Source: Turritopsis dohrnii (lineage: Eukaryota; Cnidaria; Hydrozoa; Anthoathecata; Oceaniidae). From it: DNA of 64,000 nt. Every line of letters begins with the position of its first letter. The stretch's first letter is position 1. The notes under the pieces were generated by a model. The model ran no database searches, was not told the DNA's origin, and saw only the letters and a list, made by a program, of their open reading frames with translations. Location of the stretch: positions 372,001 through 436,000 of the forward strand of contig BQMF02000338.1 in assembly GCA_027922465.2 (NCBI GenBank), in the 5' to 3' direction. Below, in pieces: positions 47,501 to 62,500 of the stretch. Position numbers and translations under genes: made by a program.

Positions 47501-50500
47501 TATTGAAGAAAAAATGAAGCATCAATGATCACAACAATACAGAAGCCAAACGATGTCATCTCCATTATGGCATTCCCCGAGTAAACGAAAAACAGAACCG
47601 ATTGATAACTACTCACGTTCTTGAGAAATGCATTGGCGAGTTTTTCTGGCGAGCTTTCACTCTTCTGCAAATCTTTCAGAAAAGTGTTCTTGTGGAAGCT
47701 GTGAAGTTGAGGTAGGTTCCCGAAAATGATTTTCTCCTTAGACTTCAATTCAGCAGGAACGTCAGCTCGTTTGATCATAGTTTGTAAAAAATTCTAAGAT
47801 GAAATGACACGTGACCAACAAACTTGCTCGGGATCAACCAATAGAAAGGAATTATTTCAATTTGACAAACCAATCAGCGAAAAGAATTACAAATTAGAAC
47901 AAAGCATACCAAAACTACAGTCTCCAAACAATTTATATAGTCGATCTCTGATTGGATAAGCTCTCTCAACACAGACCTAAAACAAACACAACATTGTTTG
48001 CACATAACGAAAGAATTTCTTGCAATACCTTCGTAACATATTCATACTTACATTCTCTTAGAGAGCGCTCTCTCCACAGGAGTATCCTTCGACTCAGAGA
48101 TCTCACTCATGTCACTGACAGAATCGCCATCAGAATCGGAATCACCTTCTTGAAAGCCAGCGTCCTCTTGCTCGTATGAAGCCAAGAACTTAACACGCTC
48201 CGCATTTTTAGACGCGGACCTTCCTATAGTTGCGTATTTTCCGTCTGTCGTTCGGATTAACAAGTCGACTTCATCTTCGGTTGCACCGAGAATGTTCGTT
48301 AATTTTTTCGAGCCTCCACCAGATACATTTTTCGACCTGGTGGGCGTTGTAGGTAAGGGCGGTTTGGTGAGGGTGGCGTACTTTTTGGACGTACCTCGTG
48401 ATATACTTCTCATCCTACGAAAAAAAAGAAATTGGTTCGATTTTCGTGTATCTTTGAAATCAGAGCGTCGTCAAAAAAAACGTTATCGCGTACTTTAACG
48501 CCGACATGTTAACCGACTTTGTTCTGCGACGTGATTTTGAATCGGCACTTCCAGTAACTGATGAGAGAGAACCTTTTGGGCTGTTATCGTTAATAAAAGA
48601 ATCTAATAACGAATATACAGTTCCATTTTAGTAATACTGTTGATGAGAGCTAATTCACATTTTACAAAACATCGAAACAAACCTTCACTACTCTGGCTGT
48701 GCAGTGTTTCACACGAAGAGCGTTTGCCACGCAAAGGAGAATCGTCGATTTTGCGCAAAATCAAATATGGGACCATGCCTTCCATATCTTGTTCCAGACC
48801 TTCCAAAACACGCACGCGCCAACATTTGCTTCCAGGTGGCCGGCTAAGCACTTCAACACTTTGTCCCTTGGTAAGTGAAAGTTCGTTCAGACCTTTCGCA
48901 GTGTAGTCATCGCTGGCGAAATAAGCATCAGCTCCTCGGGTGTAATTTTCAAGAGACGTCTAAAAACATGACAAAAAAAACACGTCAACAAACAAACCGA
49001 CGAAGAGAAGTCAATGTCGTCGTCCTTTCTCTCTCATTGACGACACAAATATTGATAGGAGAAAGCCAGTGTTATTGTTTTCACTAGTGTTAAATGTTCT
49101 GAGATGATGTATCTACCTTTTTCACACTCCGTTTGATCCTGGTTAAAGGTAATGAATAACACTTCAACAAACTACACTGAATAGTAGTGTCCCAACCAGA
49201 ATACATACTACTCACTACTTCAGTCTGTTAACACTGTACTACAAATATTCGTCTGACGACGTCTTGTAATAACAACCCATGTTAATATGTTTAGAATAAG
49301 AATTTGAGATAGCCTGGGTGTAAGGCTCGGTTTCCACGTTGAGATTTATTACTCGAGTAAATAACATAAACAAAAGAGCTCCTGCAGTTTGTTCAAAGAT
49401 TTCAAAATTTCACGATACGTTGGTCGACATTATAGAAAAAGCAAACTGAACACGAAACTAGAGGAAGAAATATTTTCTTAAAGTGTAAACAAAGCCTTAA
49501 ATTAATTTTAAAACAGGCAGTATTCAGTTATAAGATTACGCATGTGAATGACTTATAATAAAACACCTTAAAATGGTTTAAATATCCTTTCTATAAACGT
49601 GATGAGGCTTTATGAAATTATCTATCTTAATAAAGGCTGGCTTAGAAACATTCTTGCTACGTATCTAAGTAGTTACTCAGCTAGACAACTAATACTATTA
49701 AACGTCATGACGACACACAAAACCTTTCATGGTGAAGATGGATGAATAGGTTAATTCATGTTAATATTCATACGGATGATTGGCAATGCTTAAAAACACT
49801 CAACTCGCTTGATCGTCTTAAAAATATTGTTAAGGAAACTGATGTTCTTACCCGACTACAGATCGTTGCTGTTTCCAAATCAACTGACTGACGGTCATGC
49901 ATAAAACTTGAACTACAACGAATGAAGAATATATTGAATAAACATACACGAACAGGAACAACATCAACTCAAAGGATCAACCTCAACCTATCTGAGAGTC
50001 AAGATGTCATAAGGAGATGAACTTACTCTGACGTCACGCTGAGGTCAGCCTGACTAGTGCTTTTTTTGTTCTTCCGTCGCGGCGAGGCTGGGTAGAAAGA
50101 TGCTATAAAGCGAAATAAAATATAAAAAAACATCAACAAACATCAACAGTGAGAGTTTCCGCGTAGTCACGTGGCAGACTGAACTTACATCTTGCTTTCA
50201 ATAAACCGAACTGGAATTGCTGGGTTAGCTCCCGGATTTCTTTCACCCACATTTGTTTGACTTCAATCGAGTCAGCCTAAAAGAAGCAGTCAATCAACGT
50301 TGAGAGGGAGGAAAATGACGTCAATCGTAAACAACAACAGCGATAGCATTACCTTGATTATTCGTTTTTCCTCAGTAAATGGTGGCTCGCCAGTCCACAC
50401 CGCGAACTTGCACTTATCTTCGGCGATATGTTCTGTGATGCCCAATTCACTGGTCTTCAATTTACACTTGTACTCGAACATGCTTTTACCGTTCACACTT

Positions 50501-53500
50501 TTGATTTCTTTACACAACAACAAAGCTTGTTCAAACAGGAATACATGACGTTCTTTTCCTTTCTTTAAAATATGTTTTGGATCCCACACTGAGAACGAAT
50601 CTTGCAGAAGTATCTTCCCTAAATTTTCCAGATTACCCTCCTAAAACAACAAAGAAACACATGAAACATAACATGAAACATAAAACCCATGTACTGCCGG
50701 GGGTTTAATGAAGAGAGAATAGGGGACTTACAACCCCCTTACCACCGACCTTAATGCGTTGCCGTTTTCTCATCTCCATACCATGTTGTTTTGACTTATG
50801 TGTTAACATATCAAGTTATAAATTCATGTAACATCGACAAAATAAAGGTTGAACTGAAAACACTAATGACCGCCTGATGCTTAGAGAGATTAAGCGATAA
50901 AGGCTTAATGGCAGTGATAACAATCAACGATGCTACTCTTACGACATAATGAAAACAAAAGAATCTTAATAGTGATGAATTGCCGTCGATTATAAAAGTG
51001 ACGTTGTAACGACAGCGTTTCATAAATAAAAACGTGTTGTACGCAATCACAGAAATGTTAACGTCACATTTGATGAAAACATATGATTGGTTGTGAAATG
51101 ATCGTCGTCATGGCGACTGAAAGACAATTATTCGCAAAGAAAAGGAGGCAAATGAATGGTGTACAAAGAGTAAACGAGGCATTTATTGTATTAATATTTA
51201 TTAATGTTGACAGAGCGACGGGGAGTGACAAGCTTTTCATAATCTGTTACCAAAACATGTTAAAACTAATCCTCCTTAGAATCACATCAAATAGATATGG
51301 AAAGCTTGCATGAGTAGTGAAACTGCTACTTACATCGAAACCTTTGATCAAGCACAAATACATGGCGTCATTGGCCCGTCGTGGAACACTCAACATGACT
51401 TCTAACCCCTCCTAAAAATATCAAAGAGAAAAGGTTATGTCGACATTTGACATTTGTGTCCATCTTTTTCTACGTCAGCAAATAATCACCTTCCTAAAAC
51501 CTTTTCGAAGGGAAATCAAATCCGCAAAAGATAGTTTTCTGTTGCGAAACATCTCTTAATATTTTAATGATTGCGGTGCACGAGTTAAGTTAAGATTCAA
51601 ACGATTTGATAGCTGCATAAAGCAACAATTTCAAATCACATTAAAAATCTTTTCCGCTCACAGGAAAAATAGATCCACAACAATTTTCGCTTTCAAATCA
51701 ACTAGTTTCTTCCACACAAGCTTGGTATTGCTACAAACATATTTTTTTTATGTTTTTTTACGATATCAGAATTCTGTCTTTTGTGGTGTTATTTACACAG
51801 TTGTAACGATTCATAAAGCTACTATCAAACAAACTCTATAATTCAATAACAAACGAGCTTCTTATAATATATCGAAATAAATCTTAAATAAAAAATGGGG
51901 GATAGTATAAAATCAAAGAATCGACGAAAAATAAAACAGAAACGGTAATTTGAGCAATCGAAACAGATTCTAGAATTCTTCTTTTTTTCTGCTCGTCGCA
52001 CAGAAATCAATAAATCAATAAATTACTAGATAAATAATGATGTACAAAACATTTTGTTTACGTCTTCACAAAGAAGAGGTGTGATAATTTTACAAGCTTC
52101 TAATAACCTGATAAAAATTCTTTCAAACTATAATGAATATAGTATGCACATATTGAACTATTAATGGTATTTACTTGCTATTTCCTCATGACAACAGCTC
52201 ATCCACAAAATACACCGACTTACCTGCAGTGTTTTATTCGGGTCGTCGCAACATGACTGTAACTCCTAAAACGGAATACGTACAGATAAGGATGAGGTGT
52301 AGAAAAGGTGGAAACATCAGACATTAAAAAGACATTTTTATTTTAAGACATTCCAAAACGCTCGTGAAGAAATTTTACCATAACACTACTGACCTTGAGC
52401 AGTAACTGGTACTTTGTAATTCTTTGCACGGGTTTGATCAGATAAGCAGCCAACGATAGACCAAGACCTTGTTTCATTTGCAAATCTTCGAAGAAATTTT
52501 CTCCATGTTCGATAAGAAGAGAATTCGAATCGGGTTTATTCGCGCAAAACTCCACATACATGTGAAACTTGTCGGCCTAGAAAAACGATAAGTAACCATG
52601 GTTACAAAGGAGAACAGAACCAGTGCTCAACAGACCAGCAAAATTTGACAGAAGGAAACTTAAGCTAAAAATCATCGAGTTGCGATCATAAGGTAAGATG
52701 AAAGAAAGAGAAAGCATATCGAGGTAACAAATCAAACTGTTCATGACGTCAAAATCAACACCTTACCCAGTCCACGAAACATTTGCCAACTTGCTCCGCG
52801 GATTTTTCATACTTTTCCAACTCTCCCAAGAATATACTAGAGCAAAAAGAAATATGACAATCGACAAGAAAAACATATCATTCAACGTTCAAGGTTTTTA
52901 GTAGAAAAACATGGTCTGCATGTTGATTGATTGCATCACTCACTTGCTGTGAAACTCGTGAATCATTTCGATGTTACCAAAAATAATATGCTCCTGTCTA
53001 TGCAGCGCTGGTGGGAGGTCTGGGCCGTTGTTATACATCGGATTCAAGAAGTTCTACAAAAGAGAGTTTGAACCAGCTTTACAATTAAACGCTGATGATT
53101 ATACAGCACGTCAGAAAGCATTGTCGGTTCAAATGTTCTTATTACGTCACTTTATGTCACCAACCATGAAATTTTCATCGATGATTTAGGGGAAATATAG
53201 AACGTGAGAAAATTTGACATTATGGTTAAGGATAAAATATCTTACATCGATACAGCATTTGAGGTCATCTACGTAAGCTTTTTCGGTCTGTATCAATTCT
53301 TTCATTATGAATCTACAAAGTAAGAAATTTAACTTTGTGCAAACATTCATTCAACACACACAACGAAAATAAAAACAAAGGTGAAACTCTTGATGACGAA
53401 CTTACTCGATTCTCTTGACGGAGCGTCGCTTCTCTTCCGTCATTTCATGAATACCGCTGTCATTGGAGACATCACGACGGTTAATAACTTCCGACTGCAA

Positions 53501-56500
53501 CTGTAATGCCGACAAGCACGGCCATTCGCCTTCATCCTAGAAACGAATGCAGAATTCCATCGTCAACGACATGTGAATTGTACACTCCTTAACATTCGGT
53601 TTGAATGTTTTCAAAGAAAATTTGATAAGAATTCGTTTATCTGTCAATTTCAGACTAACAATCATTCCGTGGAAGAACACAAGCTAAACTTGATTATCTC
53701 AAACGAATTTACCAAGGTTATCACAGTAACTTTTTGATGATCTCAAATTGGCAAACTATTATATGCAATGATACTTGCAGGACGAGATATGGTCAAGGGA
53801 ATGGTCAAACTGCAACAGCCATACAAAACACCTGTCTACCACGATCAAGGCTAACACTTACGCACTCATCACGAGTCAGAAACAATTTGGTGATGTAAGC
53901 CTCGCTAAAATAAGGCTGCATTATTGGGCAATTTAAAATTTCTTTGAGTACAGCCATCTTACTCAACACACTCTGATAAATCATTTCAACATCGGTAAAC
54001 TGTTGAATCGTAACGTCGATTGTAAAACCAAACACTCTTTATAACAAGATGTATGCACGTGCTTCATGAAACTTTACAAGAGATATGTACGACAACTTCA
54101 TAACCATCGCATGAGATCCAGTGAATGAACGTTAACAGAAATATTTCCCGTAACTTTTCTATTTGTTGCAAGGCTACCGGACACCCAAATGCTCGTCTAC
54201 TTTACTGTCAATATTAGTAAGGCATTTTCAATAATTCCATAACAGAAAATCAAAATAAACCATTCAATAGCTAATAAATAGATGTTTGAACACTTCTACA
54301 AACTTTCAGTGTCAACAGAAACACATTCTTTCAGAACAATTAAGTACAGCTTGTTAAGATTAACTTAACACCATACACAAGGGAATAACCCGAAGTGTGA
54401 ATCCTTTGAAGTTTTTAATGCAGAGGTGTTAATAACGTTTCAATTTCGTCAATTCACTTCCAGAAATGTCTTTGCAAAATTAACGATTGTTAAGTTGACA
54501 TTTTATAGTTACAAGGGACTTTTTCAAATCGGCAAAATGTCTCGATTATTCCTAACAATCACCATGAACTGAACAAATGAGTTCGCATAAAACAAGGTTT
54601 ATAACTTCTGCTGCTATCATGAACTTTATGAGATTGGGTGTTATGTAACTCCACAAAAATTTCACTTGAAAGATTCTGTGGTTAAATAAAAAACAGACGA
54701 ACATTTTACCATGAAAAGTTATAAAAAGAAGACCACCGACCTCAAACTCGGGAACGGAACATCCCAACTTGATCTCCAGCGATTCTCTGTACTGTTTCAT
54801 ATGCGAAGCGAAATCTTTATATCGCATATCAATGGACGTCGCAAGCTCGCTGATTTTAGCACGATGAAAATGGATTCGAACGACCAACTCGGAGGCTTTC
54901 TTCAACAAAGCTTTTACTTTTTCACGAATTTCTTCAAAGATTTTCTTGTACTCCTCCTGCTTGTGTAAATAAGCTTCTTTCTCTTCATCAGTCTTCTCTT
55001 CGTCTTTACTCTGTTCTAACGTCTTAAATCCATCACTGACTACCGTCCCTTGATCGGTTATTAAAGTCATCACCTAACCAAAAACATGCAGAGGCCTTGC
55101 ATTCAAACATAGGAAGTGATCAGAACAGCGGTCATATTTACCGAATCATACCTCGAGTACGTCTTCTTCAAATTGAACCATTTCCACACAACCAGACAAA
55201 ACAGTTTTACGCAACTGAATTTTATTTAAAACGAATTCTTCCTGACTAGTTACTTGATCGACCAGATCGTTTACGAGGATTTCGAGGCGTCCAACAGCGC
55301 CATCGATGATGGGCGCTTTTTCACCATCGCCCGAAGGTAAAACTCGCTTCAGAAATTCCTCCGAACATTCTTTTACCTTTTGGCAGCCATCTTCCACGGC
55401 CTTTCGTTCAGGCTCGGATTTCTTGATCAAGGCCTCGATTTTTTCCCGCCTGAATTTCAATTCATACTCAGCAAATTTCAAACATGGGTCTTCTTCCGAC
55501 TTACAATCTTTGCTGAATTTCTCGAGAAGCTTACCAACCTTGTTAAAGTAATACAGTAACGATAAGTATGTAAATGAGAGGAAAATGCCAAGCAAAAGGC
55601 CTAACACTTCATAAACCCATTCAAGTGACTCCATCTTCACGAAAGAACTACATACTACACAAAGTTTTGTTTACGTCGTCTCATGTTGTCTCATTTCTTG
55701 TGAAGAAATTAGATCTTCTAACCTCGTGTTATTCAGTACAAATTTCGGTAATAGAATGCTATGTACATATTTAACCAACAAGCTACCATGTTGAATACAA
55801 AAGAAAAAGATCGAAGTCGTAACTACATGCTTCGATCGACTAAATTGGCTCGTTGGATTTGCAAGTATGAAAACGTTTATCACAATGTAAAGGGACAGAA
55901 GCACAGGTAAGATTCAATTACTATCAAACTCACTCCGTTAAGCTCCAAAACAGAAAAGGTTAAGAAACCAGGATGTTTGTGATTTTTATCTAGTCTTCCA
56001 TTACGTGAGAATTGAATAAGAAAACAGTAGGTGCGGAGTACCTGATCTGCAGCTCTGTAGAAATTGTACGAAGAAAAGACAACTCCACGACGCTCTTCGG
56101 CGTGTTTCATCAAAAGCTGCCATTTTCCCTCCACACTACCAGCAACATTTTCGATGCTAGTATGATCAGGATGGCCTTCACGAATTAACTTGTTGCAGCT
56201 TTCCCGAATATCCATGACACCAAGCCTTGTTGTCTACATGAATATACAGAAGGTAATCATATTCTCATGAAAGTAACTTTGGCTTCCATTGGCTGCTGTT
56301 TCGTGGTATCAAAACTTAAAAACTTAACAAAAGAAAGGAAATCCATAATGCAAACCAACAACACCTCCACAAATTTTACATAACACCAAAGAGAATTGGC
56401 CACATGTAATTAAATATTGATTACATAATATACTATTTCAAATTTGGAGAGAAATAAAAGCTGAGCTGTAAAAGTCTTTTGAATTTTTTTTCTACTTACC

Positions 56501-59500
56501 TCGATTGCTGAATGAAATCTTTCATATTCCCGAAGTAAAGCTTCTGCTTCAAACATGGACTGCCCAGCATCTTGAGAGGCGGCAAGAATGGTTTCACCAT
56601 GGCGTATCCAGCGTGAAACTTTCTTCGCATCTGCTTCAACTTTTCTCTGTTTCATCGAGAAATCATATTTAACTTTCAACTTATGGTGAATTTTTTTCAC
56701 CGCATCAAATTCTTTTTGCAACTTCTGCATGATATCTATGACGTGCTTGACACTATCTAGTTTGGAGTTATCAGGAGTTGTGATGATAACCTCCAATCCG
56801 CAAGTCCGAAGCAAATTTTCTAATTCTTTCCCATCCTTAAGCAAAGCATTGAATCGATCTGATAAGGCACAAAATTCATTTTGAAACCTCTCTACCATAC
56901 TGTAAGCTTTGTTTACATCAGAAGACAATTCCTTCTTCTGCCATGAGGTGATTAGTTTGTTTTTGTCCAAATACAGTGTGTTTGTATCTCGTTCGTAGTG
57001 CTTAACTTTCACCCAATAATCTAACTTCTGTTGCCGTCCCCGCCAAAGTTTCTCTAAATTTTGTCGATTATGATTTAGTTCCCTTAAGTAGTTCTCAACT
57101 GCTGATCGAGAATGTTCAAATTTCTTTGATTCTTTGGTGGCCTTTGATTCTTGGAGAAGTTCAGAGCTTAGCACTTCTCCCTCTTGAACTGTTGCAAGAA
57201 GTTTTTCTAGTGTCACCTCACACTCCTGCCGATGTTTTTCCAGTTGAACATCGAAATTTTGTGGCTCCGATCCACCGGCTGCTTCCAAATTGAGTTCATC
57301 TTTCAGTTTGTCAGTAGATTTGGCCAACTGTAACAAGTATTAAGAAAAACAATGACACCAAAAACAATAAGAAAAAAACACACCAGCTGTAGGAGTCATC
57401 ATCATTTAAGACCATTAGCATGTATGTTTAACTAATAGATGAAAATACTATCCATACAAAGTAAAACTACCTTCATTGAACTTTTGTAGAAGCTCACAGC
57501 CATTTTCAGTAATTCTCTGCGCTTCTTGATTTTTGAAGTAAAAGTCTTTATTTCAAGTTCCAGCTGCGATGCTTTCTCTTTGATTTCTGCAGGGTCACAC
57601 TCCTTCGACTCAGCAAGTTGTGTAGCAGATTCGAGTAGTTTCTTTGCTTTATGGTATGTTTCCTGCAAAGTCAAAATATTTACAATTACAAATTGGGATT
57701 TTATGATAATGCAACATCAAAGGAACATTAAAAAAACACTATGATTCAATGAAGTATAGATTTCCCTGAAAAACTTCAATTACCTGGAAAGATTTTTCAA
57801 ACTCATCCTGTTCATGCAGCAAGGTTTCCGCTACTTCCAACTGGTCACCAACCCATGCATTCTTGGCCAAGAACGAATTACCATTTCCACGGATAAACTT
57901 CAAAATCTGAAACAAGAGAGTACTTTTTACTAGTTTTCAAAATAACTTCAGAAGAAAATTGACAATCTAAATTTTAAACAAATGACAATTAACTAGACAG
58001 AAGATAGTGTCCTACTCACCAGAACGAGATGAAGAAAAAATGATATTTGTTTCAGTTTGAAGTTTTCCGAAACGTTTACAAGAGAATTGCAAACAAACAT
58101 AAATTGAAAACCACATTTTGAGAAATTTCCATTTAAAGACTCACAATCACACATTGGAATCATTACAATCGCAAAATAAATTATTTAGTTACATAGTAAC
58201 TTAACTAAATAGCTTATCCTCATGCTTGAGGTATGGAAGAAGAGTAGTGACAAGTTTGTTTATATCTTTGTAAAGGCAAAATCACTTATGTCTGTTTTAT
58301 CAAGAATTTTGAAGGTCATGCATCCCAACATAAAAAAAACACTCAAATATCGTTGTTCATTTTGCTGAGGGAAGAGTTTAAATATCCATGACATGTTTCT
58401 ATGACAACACCCCAGAAACACAATAACCAAAATGGATAAAATAAAATTAGATTGATACAGCATTAAACACAATTCAGGAAAAAACAAAATTCATGGACTG
58501 CAGGTTGCAGAAATCAGGTTTCGAATTTTACTTTTCAAAATTTTTTTTCATGTACCGTCACAGACAGTTAATTTAAACATTCACAGTTGTTTGCAACCAT
58601 GTATCAACATCACGAAAGAAGAGGAAACAGTTATCTGGAACTTTGTGAAATTTCCATCCATATTACCATTTACATAATTATGAATGAAAGGTTTGTACAG
58701 GAGTTGAAGAAACTTTTACTTTCTAATGCTCTTTTATTGAGCCACATGATTTTCAGGAAGAACATTTCGAAATAACTTTTAAAATTCAAACAAAAAAATT
58801 GAATTAATTCACACCTGTTCATTCCCTATTCTGGCTTCTGTATTCCATTATTCTTATAAAATCAAGAATCACATAAATTCAATGCCTGAGAGGTGAAACT
58901 TTTCATTTCATTTCATGTGTCAGCATCTTTTCGAAAAGTGAATGGGAAGAGCTTATTTTGATTGACCACTTATCACTTATTATCCACTTGATCTTTTAGA
59001 CATATATATATATATAAAGTTACTGTAAATACAGTTGTTTGCCTTTTATCACCATGAATAATAGGGTCTAATCTAGAATGGCAGGGCAGCGCTGTCTGAA
59101 GGGAAAAGGGCACATAATGAACATCCAAAGGGCACTTTTTTTAGGAAAAGGGCAACCTGAGCTTTATTTCAGTGGGTTAAACCTGTGACCCCCCTATACA
59201 AGAGTGATTTTTGAAGTTTTTAAAGTGAAACCAATTTTTTTAAAAAAAAAAACAAAATTGCGGAGGGAAGCTTCCGATTAGCATCTGCCCTTTTGGTTAG
59301 ACCCTGAATAATGTTTGGCTAGCATAAGGACTAACAATTTCCATAAAAGTGACGATCTAATCTTTTCTTTCCGTTTGGGACAAATATTTCTGGATTTATA
59401 AAACAGTGAAAACAATAAACTACAAGTTTGAAATAAACTCCATGTCAATGAACCATAAGAAAACCTACCTTTCCAGGAGATGGTAATGCATAGAAATCCG

Positions 59501-62500
59501 CAATATTAGCTTGATAAGCCATTTTAAGACAATCTTATCTCATACAAAATATTTTTATTATAAGGTTCACTAGCTCCACTATACATTCTTTTTTTCTATC
59601 TGGAGAAAAATGTTGTTACCAAGTCAAACCGAATAATTGAATCTCCGCAACAACTTATACAACAGATTATGGTTAAACCATCAAACATTCCATGAACCTA
59701 CAAACTGTATTTACTTTTGTTTGAACAAACAGTCTGTGTATTAGCTGAGCTGAAAACTTCACTTCAAAAATCAAACATTAAATTGCTATTCATTTTTCTT
59801 CACAATGTTGCCAACAAAAGACCTGGTTGATCATTATGGGAAGTGAACAAAGACAAGAGGAGATTTTTATTCAACAAACAAAAATTGTACAGAAGAGCAC
59901 AACTAGGAGGTTTTATAGAAACTCATTTTATTTTAAGCTATGGAAGAATACAAAGATAGATTCAGTACAGTTTAAGGCCTTGTTCTCATTATAATATTTT
60001 TCTCTATCAAGAAAACATAACTGTAATTGAATTGAAATGTTTGCTTCACACCTTATACTTATCAAAATTTTTTTGAAGTTTTATATAAATCCTATAAGAG
60101 TACAAAGTGCAAAATCTAGATAAGATCATGAATTAAAAATGCTAAAAAAATTTTTTCATATAATATAAAAATGCTTTCTTCTGAATGATAAAGAATCAAT
60201 ATTTAATTAAAAGTCTTGCATCCACAAAAAAAAGCCATCTGATGACGTCTGAAGACAACAAGCTAAGCATGATATGAAAGTATAAATTCTTCATGAAGCA
60301 ATGAACCTTTCGAAATAAAATGGTTTTTATCAGAACTCAAAACTCTTTGTACAGCTTTCTATTTTAGTAAACTTGAATAAGAAATGAATATGAGAAAAAT
60401 AAAAACCAACAACATTTTTTCCTTTCTCAAAAACAATTCCAGATTTTGAAAATCTCTCCTCTTTCAATCAAATACCACTTCCAAGATTGCAAACAGAAAA
60501 TGAGCATTACAAAAAGATCAAACCAGTTCATGACATCAAGCATGTCTCTTCACACATGAAATACTTCATAACCAGCACCAAGAATTCTACTTTTAATACT
60601 TCAGGAAGTTGTGCACAAATTGGAATTTTTAAAGCATTCAATAAAGTACACAAAATGCTTCTGAATAAAAACACAACAAAATTAAAAAGACGGCAAAAAA
60701 TTAGCAAAGCATAAGAAAAAGTAGGAAACTTGTAAAGTTGACTGAAAGCGAAAGTTTGAGAAATATGAAGGTACACAGGAAAGCGAAACATTAAATTGAA
60801 ACAAAAAAAGTTTGCAAGCAGGAAGAAGAAGATATTGATTTCAGAAATATAAAAAACAACAAGTTCTGACAGTGAAATAAGCATTCTTAACGAAACAAGG
60901 ACCTAATAAAGGATTTATTTAAATGATAACATGACATATCAATTGAGCATTCTTTCCATAAACTCCAATCAGAAAATTTCATTTACAATGACTAATCTGT
61001 ACTCTTTGAGCTGTTAAAATTACCGGTCTCTGTGAACACATGTTAATTATACATTTCACCAAGCACAAGGAGTTCACATAAAATTTCCAATGAAAAAACT
61101 AAAAATCTGAAATTAGAAGTTGAACATCTGCATGAAAATGAGAATAACCAGACACTGTTTTCATCACTCTCTCTGCTCTTGTGCTCATACATGCATGTAT
61201 TTCAAAAATCACGAAATACCATGGAAATATCACAGTTTCGAAGTACATTTCTTAAATTTCATGTACAGTTTCCAAACAGCATTTATAAATTTAGCTTTAA
61301 CATTAAAAAGATAACGTTCAAAATATAAAAACCATCCAAAATTGGTTCTAAAAGCTTTAGACTCATTCTTCATTAAAGAAAGACCGTATCAAAAGATGGG
61401 GAAAAGAGATAAAAGATGGAATAAAGATGAAAACTTTAGTTTGAGCAAAACAATATAAATTGAAATATGTAAACATATGAGTAAAAAATAACATCTTTTA
61501 ATTTTTTTCTTCTTCAGTGTTTCATTCTTCAACCATTTTCTACAGAAAAAAATCTTTTTTTTTTCATTTCTTTAATGATAAAATAAGTATGGTAAGCTTC
61601 TTGAGAGAAAACGATAAAAAGAGAACAGGTAAAATTATTTAATAAGATGAACAACTGCATAATAACAAATTCATTAACTGTCAGTAAAACGAGATGAAAA
61701 CTTATTGTATAATTAAATAAAGAAAAAAAAATGAGAGAACAGGGGGGTTTCGATTAAAGAATCAAATTGAAAATACATATTATTCATGAAAAAAGTCCTG
61801 AAGTGATGAAACTGAACTGAATGGTATGAAGTAGAGCACCAGTAAAGATGATGTTCATTAACAAAGATTTTTCTTTCATGAACTTGTTAATATTTGATTT
61901 TTCTTCAAAGATTTACAGCTTTCACTGTATACAAACCATTCGCTATTCAAGAAATCGTTTTACGTAGTGTCTCAGAAGAGGTGAATTATTCACAACTTAA
62001 ATGGCACTTCCCCTACCAGGCAAACAAGTTGTTTGGATGATGCCTCAGTTAAAAAGTAAGGTGGGAATGCTTAGCAAACAAAATACAGAGAAATCAAGAT
62101 CAGTCTTGAGTTTTTTTAAAGATTTAAATGGTTTCGAACCACAAGAGAGTATATTATTTTGGTTGTCCGAGAAAAATTCTATTATAAATGATTAATAGTT
62201 AACTTGGTCAAAGCAAAAACACTTTCAGTCACGCTTCATGATGATGAAAGGAAGTACAAATCCAATTCAGGAAATAAAATTATTTTCTGTCTGTGAATCA
62301 CTTTCAAAGGAATAAACAACACTTTATTCACATCCACATTCAAAACCTTCTGGCTGTAAGAATACATACTCGCATCAGAAAATTAAAATGTTGAACTAGA
62401 ACCATCACAGAATGGATGATGATGTGGTGACCAATCATGCAAATGTGGCTAACAAACAAAACTGATTAACAATGTAATACAGACATCAACCAATCACAAC

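Noticed and set aside
53805..54035. An open frame on the minus strand ([16 protein letters not shown]...[10 protein letters not shown]) with a GTAAGT donor, between the trio spectrin and DH1 exons
   Set aside because: The flanking exons already join at phase 0, and this segment has no acceptor that keeps the frame. It may be a rare alternative exon, but I cannot support it.
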